Part shown: positions 1 through 7,588 of the stretch, piece by piece
Position numbering within the stretch: the first letter of the stretch is position 1
How the letters are laid out: every line of letters starts with the position of its first letter
Source of the DNA: Amoebophrya sp. AT5.2
Taxonomy: Eukaryota; Sar; Dinophyceae; Syndiniales; Amoebophryaceae
Assembly (NCBI GenBank): GCA_005223375.1
Contig: RXOD01006060.1
Coordinates: 1-11,441, forward strand
DNA: 11,441 nucleotides
Reading direction: 5' to 3'
Program-made: the position numbers and the translations under genes
Notes under the pieces: model-generated
What the model saw: the letters and a program-made list of their open reading frames with translations, nothing else
What the model was told of the DNA's origin: nothing
Database searches by the model: none

Positions 1-290
1 GGTCGCGAACCTTCAGAAGGTGATTGTAGAATTCGCACGAAGAAAAAGTCAAAACCTTCTGAAGGTTTTTGGACCTCCGATTCTACTGAAGGTCCAAAAA
101 TCGGCCCGATCAACCTACTGAAGGTTTTGACCTTCTGAAGGTTTTGAAGAGGAGAGTCAAAATATTGAATCGCCATAGGTATCTGCTTATTTCAAGCCTA
201 TTTTTGAAAAAAGCAAGCTCAGAACCTTCAGAAGGTATTTTTTAGGATTTCAGCGGCTTCAGAAGAGCTCGGCGACACCTTCAGGTGATA
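1..290. repeat. Cluster of a 13-base near-palindrome (ACCTTC-W-GAAGGT)
   Basis: Four exact copies of ACCTTC(A/T)GAAGGT lie at 9-21, 54-66, 130-142 and 224-236; the centre is A in two copies and T in two. Degenerate copies or half-sites occur at 85-93, 112-126, 257-265 and 276-287 (CACCTTCAGGTG). The copy at 51-69 extends to arms of nine bases around a central T. Spacing between full copies is uneven (45, 76 and 94 bases), so this is not a simple satellite. The cluster lies just downstream of the small membrane-protein ORF that ends at 323 and may continue past the left edge. It could be repeat-derived DNA, a foldback element fragment or a group of protein-binding sites; the sequence alone does not decide. 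Confidence 0.85.
66..100. repeat. Perfect 11-bp inverted repeat (hairpin)
   Basis: TTTTTGGACCT at 66-76 is the exact reverse complement of AGGTCCAAAAA at 90-100, with a 13-base loop. It is followed at once by a short inverted repeat at 100-110 (ATCGG-C-CCGAT). It overlaps the near-palindrome cluster but has its own arm sequence. Confidence 0.8.
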
Positions 291-322
291 TTTCTGCAAA
301 ATTGAATAATAGTATTTATATA

Positions 323-673
323 TTACAACAAGCGAGGACCTCTTCTTGGCACTCGCGGCACCGCCATATCTTCATCTCCGCCTGTTGTCCCAGGGTGAAA
401 CAAAGCGGGTCCCAGATGAGGAGTCGAGACTGGTGCCGCGGAGCCGCCTTCCCTAAACGTGACCAGCGGCCTCGTATCTACCACTACGCCAGCGCCCGGA
501 CCTACAGGAAGTAGATTCAACTTGTTCTTCGCCACGACCTCCATTTCTGCTGCCGAGACGAAGACAGAGGCAAACACCACGAGCGCGAGGAGAACATACG
601 TTGTGCAAAGCAGGTAGGCAGCATGGTCTTTAAACCACAACTTGAGAGTGGTCATGTTCGACAATATCAACAT
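323..673 (-). CDS. Small secretory or membrane protein, possibly a first exon only
   Basis: An ATG-started frame of 116 codons runs from 673; a second in-frame ATG at 655 gives a tidier N-terminus. After a short polar start (TLKLWFKDH) comes a strongly hydrophobic stretch, AYLLCTTYVLLALVVFASVF, ending VSA-AE, which fits a cleavable signal peptide or a single signal anchor. The remainder is proline-, glycine- and valine-rich, with no motif I recognise. The frame stops at 323, but the last residues (PRVPRRGPRLL) look like read-through. A phase-1 donor candidate (G|GTCCTC, exon ending at 340) could lead to exons beyond the left edge; it is weak compared with the other donors here. It is co-oriented with the other genes and ends next to the repeat cluster. 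The N-terminal secretory signal is the secure part; the 3' end is not. Confidence 0.45.
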   Translation of the reverse strand: MLILSNMTTLKLWFKDHAAYLLCTTYVLLALVVFASVFVSAAEMEVVAKNKLNLLPVGPGAGVVVDTRPLVTFREGGSAAPVSTPHLGPALFHPGTTGGDEDMAVPRVPRRGPRLL

Positions 674-1704
674 CAAGAGGACGCTTGGAAATCAGAATGT
701 TAGAAGCGAAGTAGATGAAAGCCCTCACGTTGCTCCTCGTTTAATACGTTGGTCGTCATCAAGATCAATCAGAACTTTTTTACGTGGAGAATCATACAAG
801 CAAAATTGCTACATGCATTCGTTAGCCGTGATCAAAATCCATTAAGCAAAATACGGACTGCAGGTGGGCACTCGGGGTCCTACTTGTACAGAACTACTGT
901 GACCATTAGACAGGAGTAGCTGAACCAGAACCTTCATGTAGTTTTTATTTTTTCAATGGGTATTACACGAGGAGAAAAACTAAGGGGATACAACCTGAGT
1001 ACGTGTACGTGTACCTGTACGGAGACCAAAATATTGGTCGACGCCTTGTTGAACCGCAGACGTGAATGAAAGTAGGACGCTACCGAAGAACGCACAAGGC
1101 GTTGGTTGCGGCGTGTCGCGACGAAGATGTGCAGAAAAAAAATGTCTATGTGTGAGCGGGATCGTCGTTGTGACATCAGACCGGCCGCATGCACAGGTCG
1201 AGGAATGCCGGCGACACAGAGATTGAGCAGAGCTCTCGCGCCATTCTCTCACAGAGCGCTAACTCGCGACGATCGACCGTCATCCGACATGCAAACGAGA
1301 CTAGGACGACACACGTAAAACGGGCGTCGTTCATGGAACAAACCCCTCGTCGATATGCCTCATCGTCTGCTGCAACTCGCCTTCTCAGGTCCTAGTAGCA
1401 GCATTTCTTTCCATTCTTACTTCTTGCAAGAGCCACCGGCGCACTTTCATCCACACTTTCTTTTTCTTACTGCGAGAAATACGAATTTTCCACACCAAAA
1501 CAAAGAACCTCCTCCAGCAAGAGCGCTTATTGCATTATCCACATTTTTGAAGGGCTCAACTTTATTTTCTTCTCGCTCGATGATTCGATCTCGTGGCCAT
1601 CTGTTGTAGCTGAGACGAGTGAAGCGCCAAAGGAACGAGATTGATCGAGATCGAGAAGTGCTACCTAGGACTAAACAAGTAGAAGGACGGAGCCACCTTT
1701 TCCG
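674..1704. other. Intergenic spacer between the J-domain gene and the small membrane-protein gene
   Basis: I see no convincing gene in these 1031 bases; the frames are short and have low-complexity or arginine/serine-rich composition. Features noted are a GTACGT-type microsatellite at 999-1020 and, on the minus strand, an AATAAA hexamer at 1566-1561. The hexamer lies about 140 bases past the stop codon of the J-domain gene and might be a poly(A) signal, but one hexamer is weak evidence. The 5' region of the small gene at 673-323 must also lie here. Confidence 0.6.
999..1020. repeat. GTACGT microsatellite
   Basis: Two perfect GTACGT units are followed by GTACCT and GTAC. The repeat lies in the intergenic spacer and is self-complementary in large part. 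Confidence 0.75.
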
Positions 1705-4177
1705 CTACTTCCCCTCGTTCGCCAGCGCGAGAAATTTGTCCTCCTGCTCCATGATGAACTGGAAGATTTTTTTCGCAAGCTCCGGCTGCTCCGAGTTCTT
1801 ATCGGGGTGCCACTTCAGTTTGAGGAACTTCATCGTCTTCTTCTTCGACTCGAGCGTCTCCGTCTTCTGTTTCCGCAAGTCCTGGGCGATCGACGTGGTG
1901 ATGGTGAGCACCTCGTGCCCCTCGTTCGATTCAGCGAGAAATTCCGTGTCCGGGTCGATGGTTTCCGAGTTCGACCTCTTCCGACCGAAGGTTTTGCGCG
2001 CGCCCCGGGCGTTCCACGCATTGGCGTTGAACTTCGGGTCTGCGGAGCCACCTTTGGCCCCCGCACCGCCACCAGCACCTCCGCCCCTCGAGGATGAGGG
2101 CGGTTCCTCGGAGCTCTGCCGGCGCTTGTTGTAGCTACTATTCGCTCCAGGATCTGCCGCATCGGCCCTCTTGTTGCCTCGGCTACCGGGCTTTCCACCC
2201 CCTCCAACATCGCCCATATCGTCCTGGGACCTGCCCTTCCGTCTTTCCTCCTGCTCGGCGGCGCGTCGGGCGTATTCCTGCGCCCGCCGCTCCTCGAATT
2301 CGCGCTCCTTTCGTTGTCGCAGTTCCTCGAACTGCTCTTGCGTTTTCGTGGGCGGGATCGTGTCGGTCGTCTTTGCGGCGCGGTAGTTGGCAGCTTTACC
2401 ACTTGTTCCGTTCGTCTTGTTGTCCCTGCTCCTCTTCTCCTCGAGGTTGCTGTCCTGTTGCTGAAACACGCCCTCCGGCGTGACGACCTTTCCGTACTGC
2501 TGCTGCGCACTCTGGCTCTGCTTCTGCCGCCTGCGCTGCAAGTACAGGTACCGACCGCCGACGCCAGCAAATAGGAGGACGCCGAGCGTGACCAGCACGC
2601 CGATGATAACACCACTAGAATCTGCAGGGCGGAGTGATTTTTGCGCGTGAATGAAAGAATAGACGCAGCGCTTTTCTTTTCGTCTTTTCGGGACGACAAC
2701 CTAAGGCAAATTTTCAATACGCACCACGGCCTCCAAACCTATCTTTCTACATCAATCAACTGCCCCATGCACTCTCCTGAAAAAAATGCTCGGCACATCA
2801 CAAGAACTAAGCAGCACTCCTATACCGTCGTCGGAATCTCCTCCGGCAGACGCCGCAGCACCAGGCGCGACCCCCGGAGCTGGCGTCGCCGCCCCGCTTC
2901 CCCCAGCGCCGCCCGCACCAGTGGTTCCCGCCGCTCCCGTGGTGAATGCGATCACAACGTCGTTCGCTGGGTACGTCCCGCTCATGTCCGCGATGTCTCC
3001 AGAAGAAATTTCGAAGCGGTACTGGGTGTCCGGATTCAGCGGCCCCGGGAGCGTGAATCTCGTTTGCCACACCCCGTTCCACTGTGCGAGGGAGCTTTGG
3101 ATATTCGCGCTCTGCACGACCGTCGTGGAAGACACGCCGCCCAGGTACAGCCGCGCAGTGGCGCCGCTGTACGACGCCTGCACCTGCTCGGACCAGTCGA
3201 CGCGAACGGCGACGTTGGTGGTTGCGATGTTAATGGCGTTGTGATTCGGGGAGACAATCGTGAAAGTCGGCGGGCCCGCGACGGGCCCGGGGGAAGGGGC
3301 GGGAGAAGCTGGTATGGCGTGTGCGAAAGAATGTGTCTAAGGCTTGTCGCTGTAGTACTTAACCCATCAGTTTGACGCCATCGGTCGTGGTCTACGCCTA
3401 CTTGCTACTGGTGTGTGGTATCTATAGTGCCTGACGCCCGCGCAGGCTGCATTGTGCTTCCATGATGATCGTGCAGAACCAGAGCACATCAGAAGTAGGC
3501 GGCTCAGTACCCTTTCCGGCTGGCTTTGGTGTGGGCGTTGTGGTCGTGATGACGACGCCGGCGGCCCCCACCACGAAGGGGCCGCTCCCCGTTTTGTGCG
3601 CATCGCTCGAAAACGCGCCCGCCACCTTCCACTCGCCGCCTTCCGCGTACCGCAGCTCGTAGCCTGAGGTGCATTCCGGCACGACGTTCCCGCCCGCGGC
3701 CAGATCGAAGCAGATGTTGGTGTTCAGGCGCACGCACTGAATCTCAAGGGCGCTGCTCAACGTCACGCCGAGATAGCTATCCGCCGCCGTGTACGGGCCG
3801 CGGATTGTGGTCGAGGCACTCTCCGTCGGGTCCTGCCCCGTGTTTCCGTTGAAGTCGACCTCCGTGAGCGCGTTGGTGGGCGAAAGCGTGTCGTAGATGG
3901 CCTGGTTGCAAGCGGCGTCCGTGTACATGTTGAAATTGCAGTAGCGCCACCCGATCGCGCCGCCTGGGTTAGTGCACACGAAACGCCACATTCGCGCGAT
4001 AGCCGCGTCGACGAGAGACGGACATGCCAGGTGACATGCGAGGACGCACGCAAGAAGCCGCGAGCGTCGAGCCGGTCTTGACCGGCATCGAAAGAATCCG
4101 CATGAGCTGTCCACGCTATTTTTTCTGGCTGTCGTTTCTGGAGGTCGGGAAAAACATAGGAAGCGTGTATCTTCCAT
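1705..4177 (-). CDS. Type I membrane protein: discoidin-like, Big_5 Ig-like, membrane span, C-terminal J domain
   Basis: Three exons (4177-3511, 3308-2826, 2621-1705) give about 688 residues. Both introns are GT-AG and phase 1 (donors GTACTG and GTATAG, acceptors CCAG and GCAG); the joins restore A223 and D384. Residues 41-58 (LLACVLACHLACPSLVDA) form a signal-like core behind a long basic N-region. Residues 62-190 resemble a discoidin/F5/8-type domain (start MWRFVCTN, then GWRYC). A Thr/Pro linker follows. Residues 237-346 match a Big_5/SbsA-type Ig-like domain (FTIVSP, then DWSEQV, TQYRFEI, and FTT at the end). A Gly/Ala linker leads to one membrane span (388-405) and a basic stop (QRRRQK). 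The cytosolic part has a charged, probably helical stretch (EQFEELRQRKEREFEERRAQ), a Gly/Ser-rich region, and a J domain at about 625-683 with HPD at 655-657 followed by helix III (ELAKKIFQFIMEQEDKFL). J domains stimulate Hsp70 ATPase; a role here in receptor trafficking or uncoating is inference. The frame is open upstream to 4489, so the start could differ or lie in an upstream exon. Confidence 0.83.
2622..2825 (-). other. Intron 2 of the J-domain membrane protein gene
   Basis: This 204-base phase-1 intron has donor GTATAG and acceptor CTGCAG. Removing it joins the Gly/Ala linker to the membrane span and completes the hydrophobic segment SSGVIIGVLVTLG. Confidence 0.8.
3309..3510 (-). other. 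Intron 1 of the J-domain membrane protein gene
   Basis: This 202-base phase-1 intron has donor GTACTG and acceptor ATACCAG. It separates the discoidin-like module from the Big_5 module and falls inside a Thr/Pro/Ala/Ser linker that is continuous once it is removed. Confidence 0.83.
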
Positions 4178-5441
4178 CGCCTCCAGTTGCCGAATTCGAC
4201 ATCGACTTCGACGCACCGTCGCTTCATAACACTTGCGGCTCCCATTAGCGGTGACCTGCAGCTTTTTGCAACGGATGCTCGTCCGCGCCCGTCGACCAAT
4301 TCTGCCATCGTGCGACATGGTTCCAACATTCTCTTCTGGAATCTGCTTCGGTGCAATGCCCGGTGTTGGCGGCAAACGTAGTCCGTCGCGGTCGCGCGCT
4401 GGCGCCGTTTCCTGCGCACAGCAGGTGTTCTTATTGAAGAATTCATAGCTTTCAGCGCCAGCAGCTTCCTTTCGTTCCGACATCACCACATCTTCAGGTG
4501 GTCATCATTTACAAAAGTTCCGAGGGTTTCCGGAGGGTGTCTGTCTACACGACCTCTGGCTGGAAGGAGTTGCTAAAGAACGACAGTCCGTTGTTTACTT
4601 TGTAGATCTTGATACACATTCTGGCTGCAATCCAGCAGCCCCAACATGGTCTTCTCTCACTTTCCGCCAGTTGGCTTCCCTTACATCCGCTCTCACTTGT
4701 AAAATTGAATTCTCGACTCGGCCTCGTCTCTTCTGAACCTATCTACTGGTTCTCTCAAAGTATGCGTGCTTCAGGGTGCGACGCGGACCTTTCGCTTTCG
4801 TTTAGCCATGTAGGCTAGTACGGCGCAACGACCATGACAGAGAAATGCAAAAGTGCTGCGATTGTGATTTCTCCTTCGATGCCTTTCAAACTCTTGCGCC
4901 GCAGCCATACAATGATTCTCCAGAACGCTTGTTCCCACTTCCAGCAGGGAGAGCTCGTTATTTGCTGATTTGATCTCAAGTACGTGGTTTTGTCTGAAAC
5001 TGAAAAAATGAAAAAAAAGGAGAGGGCAGTGGGCCCTCTCGTGCTGAAAAAATGAAAAAGATGGTCTCTCGGCTGATTTGATCTAAGAAATGGTACACGA
5101 TCCTCCCCGTGCTGTACGGCGGTGGAAGGAGAAAGCAGGCCTTCTAGAATATGGAATCATTATTGGTACGGCCAGGTGCAAAAATTCTGAAACATAAAAT
5201 CCAACTGCCGAGCCGAAGCCACCTGCTCACCTTACTATTCAAAAGTCGTATGCTTAGCTAGAGATTGTTCCGGCACCCGTTGATTGCAAGTGTCTTCATG
5301 CTGCGCAGAGCCACTTCGGAGGCGATAGCAGCCCGTCCCACGTAAGCAGATGCGGAGCAGCTGCGAATCCACGAATCGGTTTGCCTTCGGCCGACGTCGA
5401 CAGTGCGCCCCAGTCGCAGTCTGGAAAAAGTCGCTCCGCAC
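4178..5441. other. Intergenic spacer with nested repeats
   Basis: These 1264 bases lie between the six-cysteine protein gene and the J-domain gene. I see no protein-coding gene supported by composition or motifs, although the J-domain frame stays open back to 4489 and part of that may be 5' UTR or an earlier start. The stretch at 4964-5084 carries nested direct repeats around a hairpin. At 4485-4503 a CCACATCTTCAGGTGG-type imperfect palindrome recalls the degenerate unit at 276-287. Confidence 0.55.
4964..5084. repeat. Nested direct repeats around an 8-bp hairpin
   Basis: GCTGATTTGATCT occurs at 4964-4976 and again, in the same direction, at 5072-5084. Inside it, CTGAAAAAATGAAAAA occurs at 5000-5015 and 5044-5059. 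Between the inner copies lies a perfect hairpin, GAGAGGGC (5020-5027) and GCCCTCTC (5033-5040), with a five-base loop. The A-B-hairpin-B-A order could reflect a small insertion or repeated local duplication. Confidence 0.8.
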
Positions 5442-6366
5442 TTAGTACTCCTTGAAGCCGCCAACGTCCTGGCATCCGTCGTCGATCAGCTCGACGGATT
5501 GGCCTGTCGTGTGGGAATACGACCTTCGATTTAGATTTTTAGGTTTTCGACGAAGAGAAAGACACCCACTTGCACTTCAAGGTGCGAAATAACGCAGAAC
5601 CAGCAGGCATCAGCCAGCAAGCACGAAAAGTCATGCAAAATCCCTTCTTCAGTACACAGCACTTCTTTTCCGCCCATTTTGTAGAGCAGCGCCATGACTT
5701 CGTTGTACTTTCCGGGGATGGCCTCACCCTCGGAGTCCTCTTGGTGCAGGAAATTCTTGATGAGGTACATCTGGAGCTTTTTCGGCATTGCCGTGAACAT
5801 TTTGTTGAAAGCCACCGACGGGTCCTTGCACTGCTCCTGGAAGCCGCGGCGCGCGGTCGTCCCGGAGTGCAGCGGCTTCAGTTCCCCGCACCCCGTGTTG
5901 CGCATCCAGCCATACCAGCATTCGAGCGGCTCCTTGAACACCGTCGCAAGCTGATTGCGCACGCCTGCGGGTGTCGATGTAAGGTCGAATTAGTACGAAG
6001 GTGCCAATCACAAAATGGCGATAGGCTTGGGAATTCTAGCAGTCACAACTCCTGAATCTGAGTTGCATCGGTTGACGGCGTCAAACAAATCGGCAAACGC
6101 TTTGATGGGCACAAGCTATGAGGCGTTGCGCTTGTAGTAGCTGCACTACGTATCATAGTGCCAGGAAGCTCCACAAAATCAGTACCGGCATGCTGAAAGG
6201 CAGTGTGCAGCTGCGTGAGGTATGCCTTCTGTGCGTCTGGGATGTTGTTCACCTTACAGACCTCAGGGAAGCTGTCTCCATCGCCGAAGCCGAAGTCGGG
6301 TGCGTTTTTCGTCACGCGCAAGCCCAGTGCTACCCCCGCCGTAGACAAGTAGAGCAAGGAACGCAT
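5442..6366 (-). CDS. Secreted six-cysteine protein of unknown function
   Basis: Three exons (6366-6150, 5964-5656, 5503-5442) give 195 residues. Both introns are GT-AG and phase 1 (GTAGTG to CCGCAG, 185 bases; GTACTG to GACAG, 152 bases). The joins form R73 and C176. The start MRSLLYLSTAGVALG is a short signal peptide. The mature part is acidic to neutral and well mixed in composition, with six cysteines (37, 88, 98, 118, 176, 186), an even number that would allow three disulfides, and a tryptophan-rich patch ECWYGWMRNTGC. The middle (about 121-175) looks helical. The last exon encodes a compact acidic tail ending GGFKEY. I recognise no family. Without the second splice the frame runs on to 5531 through residues that look like intron. 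The coding choice rests on phase, donor match to neighbouring genes and the sensible tail; transcript data would settle it. Confidence 0.72.
5504..5655 (-). other. Intron 2 of the six-cysteine secreted protein gene
   Basis: This 152-base phase-1 intron has donor GTACTG, identical to donors in the CDC50 and J-domain genes, and acceptor CGACAG. It is the shortest of the six introns. Confidence 0.7.
5965..6149 (-). other. Intron 1 of the six-cysteine secreted protein gene
   Basis: This 185-base phase-1 intron has donor GTAGTG and acceptor CCCGCAG. The frame upstream of the acceptor has no ATG start, which supports the join to the signal-peptide exon. Confidence 0.68.
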
Positions 6367-7588
6367 TTTCTGTCTCTGTGTCTGTGCAACAAAAAGTTCT
6401 CCAATCGTCAGCGCCGCTGTGCCTCGTGCGTTCCTTACCCTCTGAACTTATCTCCACGAGTCGATCCGTTTCAGCGAATCAATACCGAAGCAACAACGCT
6501 GCAGCTGCAGCACGCAGCGTCATATAAGGAATCACAAAATGCGACGAGCTGGCACCACGAGCCATTTCCGCTAAGCAGGCGCGGGGCCGCCGTACTAGCT
6601 ATTCACGCACATCGGAGCAACTGAATCAGCACATGATCAGGCTTCCGTCTACACGTTTTTTCGACGAGAGATGGTGAACATGTGCCAAGATCCACGCCTC
6701 CTGGTCATCAAAAGCATTCTCTGTTGCTTTTCTTTCGAGTTCGAGCTGGTCACGCGGCGTACGGCGCGATGTTCTCTTTACAGTCTTGCTCTTGTCCTGG
6801 CACTTCGCTGCTGGCAGTGGCAGGGGGGCGCCGTAATAATGTTATACATTTTCTCCCCCCTCCTGCCCCAACGTCACTAGCAGCCCCCCCAGTTAGCTCT
6901 TATTTTCATGTGCGACTCTATGCTATTGCAGTTCACGACATTCGGGTGCCTACTTTTACTTTTATGTTTGTATCCTTACTTCGAGCACCTCGGCAAGCGC
7001 TTCTTCTGCGCCGCAATCACTTCGTTTACTGCTGTCATCAGAACTGTTCCTCGGACGAACTACGATTCGTCTTGATTTTGCGTACCGCCGTATCGCTCTC
7101 GGTGGTCAAGTTTTTGCGTTTCGCAGTCCGGCCTCGCGCCTGCTTCTACTTCTTCAATTCAACTGTATTCCTCTCTGCCACGCATGGCAAACTCCTGTCT
7201 GTGTCTGCAACTGGTGCTTCCTGCGATTCATTAAAATTCAACCTCCATTCCAACATCCTCATGCCTTTTCCGTATCTGACTCTGCCAGAACTTGCTCTAA
7301 CTTACGAAGAGCACGCCATAGCATACATCTCTACTACTTTCTTCCGACCTTCGCCTGTTGATTCGGGTCCAGGAGGGCGCTCCGCGACTATTCAATACTC
7401 TCGCTTCTTCTGCGACTGCGCCAATCCATCATCGGCTGTCGGCTAACGCCTCCACTGGGGCCCATGCACAGCGCACCTCCTCTGCCTGTTGCTGCCCGTC
7501 CACGAACACAGCACCCGAGTTGCTTCTCACGTAGCCGCCTCCCTACGCCTCTCCTTCCCCCCTGGCATACTTAAGTAGATACGAAAAG
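6367..7588. other. Intergenic spacer, pyrimidine-rich on the plus strand
   Basis: These 1222 bases lie between the CDC50 stop and the start of the six-cysteine protein. The plus strand is rich in C and T, especially at 6900-7560, so stop codons are rare there and a 254-codon plus-strand frame (6682-7446) stays open. It has no recognisable domain. Short CTG/CAG runs occur near 6497-6512 and CTGTGTCTGTGC near 6370. I see no RNA gene. Confidence 0.55.

Noticed and set aside
1..290. CRISPR-like array at the left end
   Set aside because: The repeats are only 13 bases and palindromic, with uneven spacing and mixed centres, and the surrounding genes are eukaryotic.
1561..1566. AATAAA on the minus strand as a firm poly(A) signal
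   Set aside because: A single hexamer in AT-richer DNA is expected by chance, and dinoflagellate-type genomes often lack this signal; it is noted only in the spacer entry.
1619..2717. Several long frames on both strands over the J-domain exon
   Set aside because: They are arginine- or proline-rich shadows of the exon at 2621-1705, which carries the membrane span and HPD motif.
5258..5464. 68-codon minus-strand frame just after the six-cysteine gene
   Set aside because: It overlaps the last exon in another frame, has no supported start and lacks any motif; it is probably 3' UTR.
5531..5655. Read-through of exon 2 of the six-cysteine gene to a stop at 5531
   Set aside because: A GTACTG donor at 5655 identical to two others, a CAG acceptor at 5504 in matching phase and an acidic tail ending GGFKEY favour splicing. 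Retention remains possible.
6682..7446. 254-codon open frame on the plus strand between CDC50 and the six-cysteine gene
   Set aside because: The plus strand is pyrimidine-rich, which makes all three purine-containing stops rare. The translation is compositionally odd with no domain, membrane pattern or signal, and it opposes the direction of every supported gene. It is best read as chance, though RNA data could overturn this.
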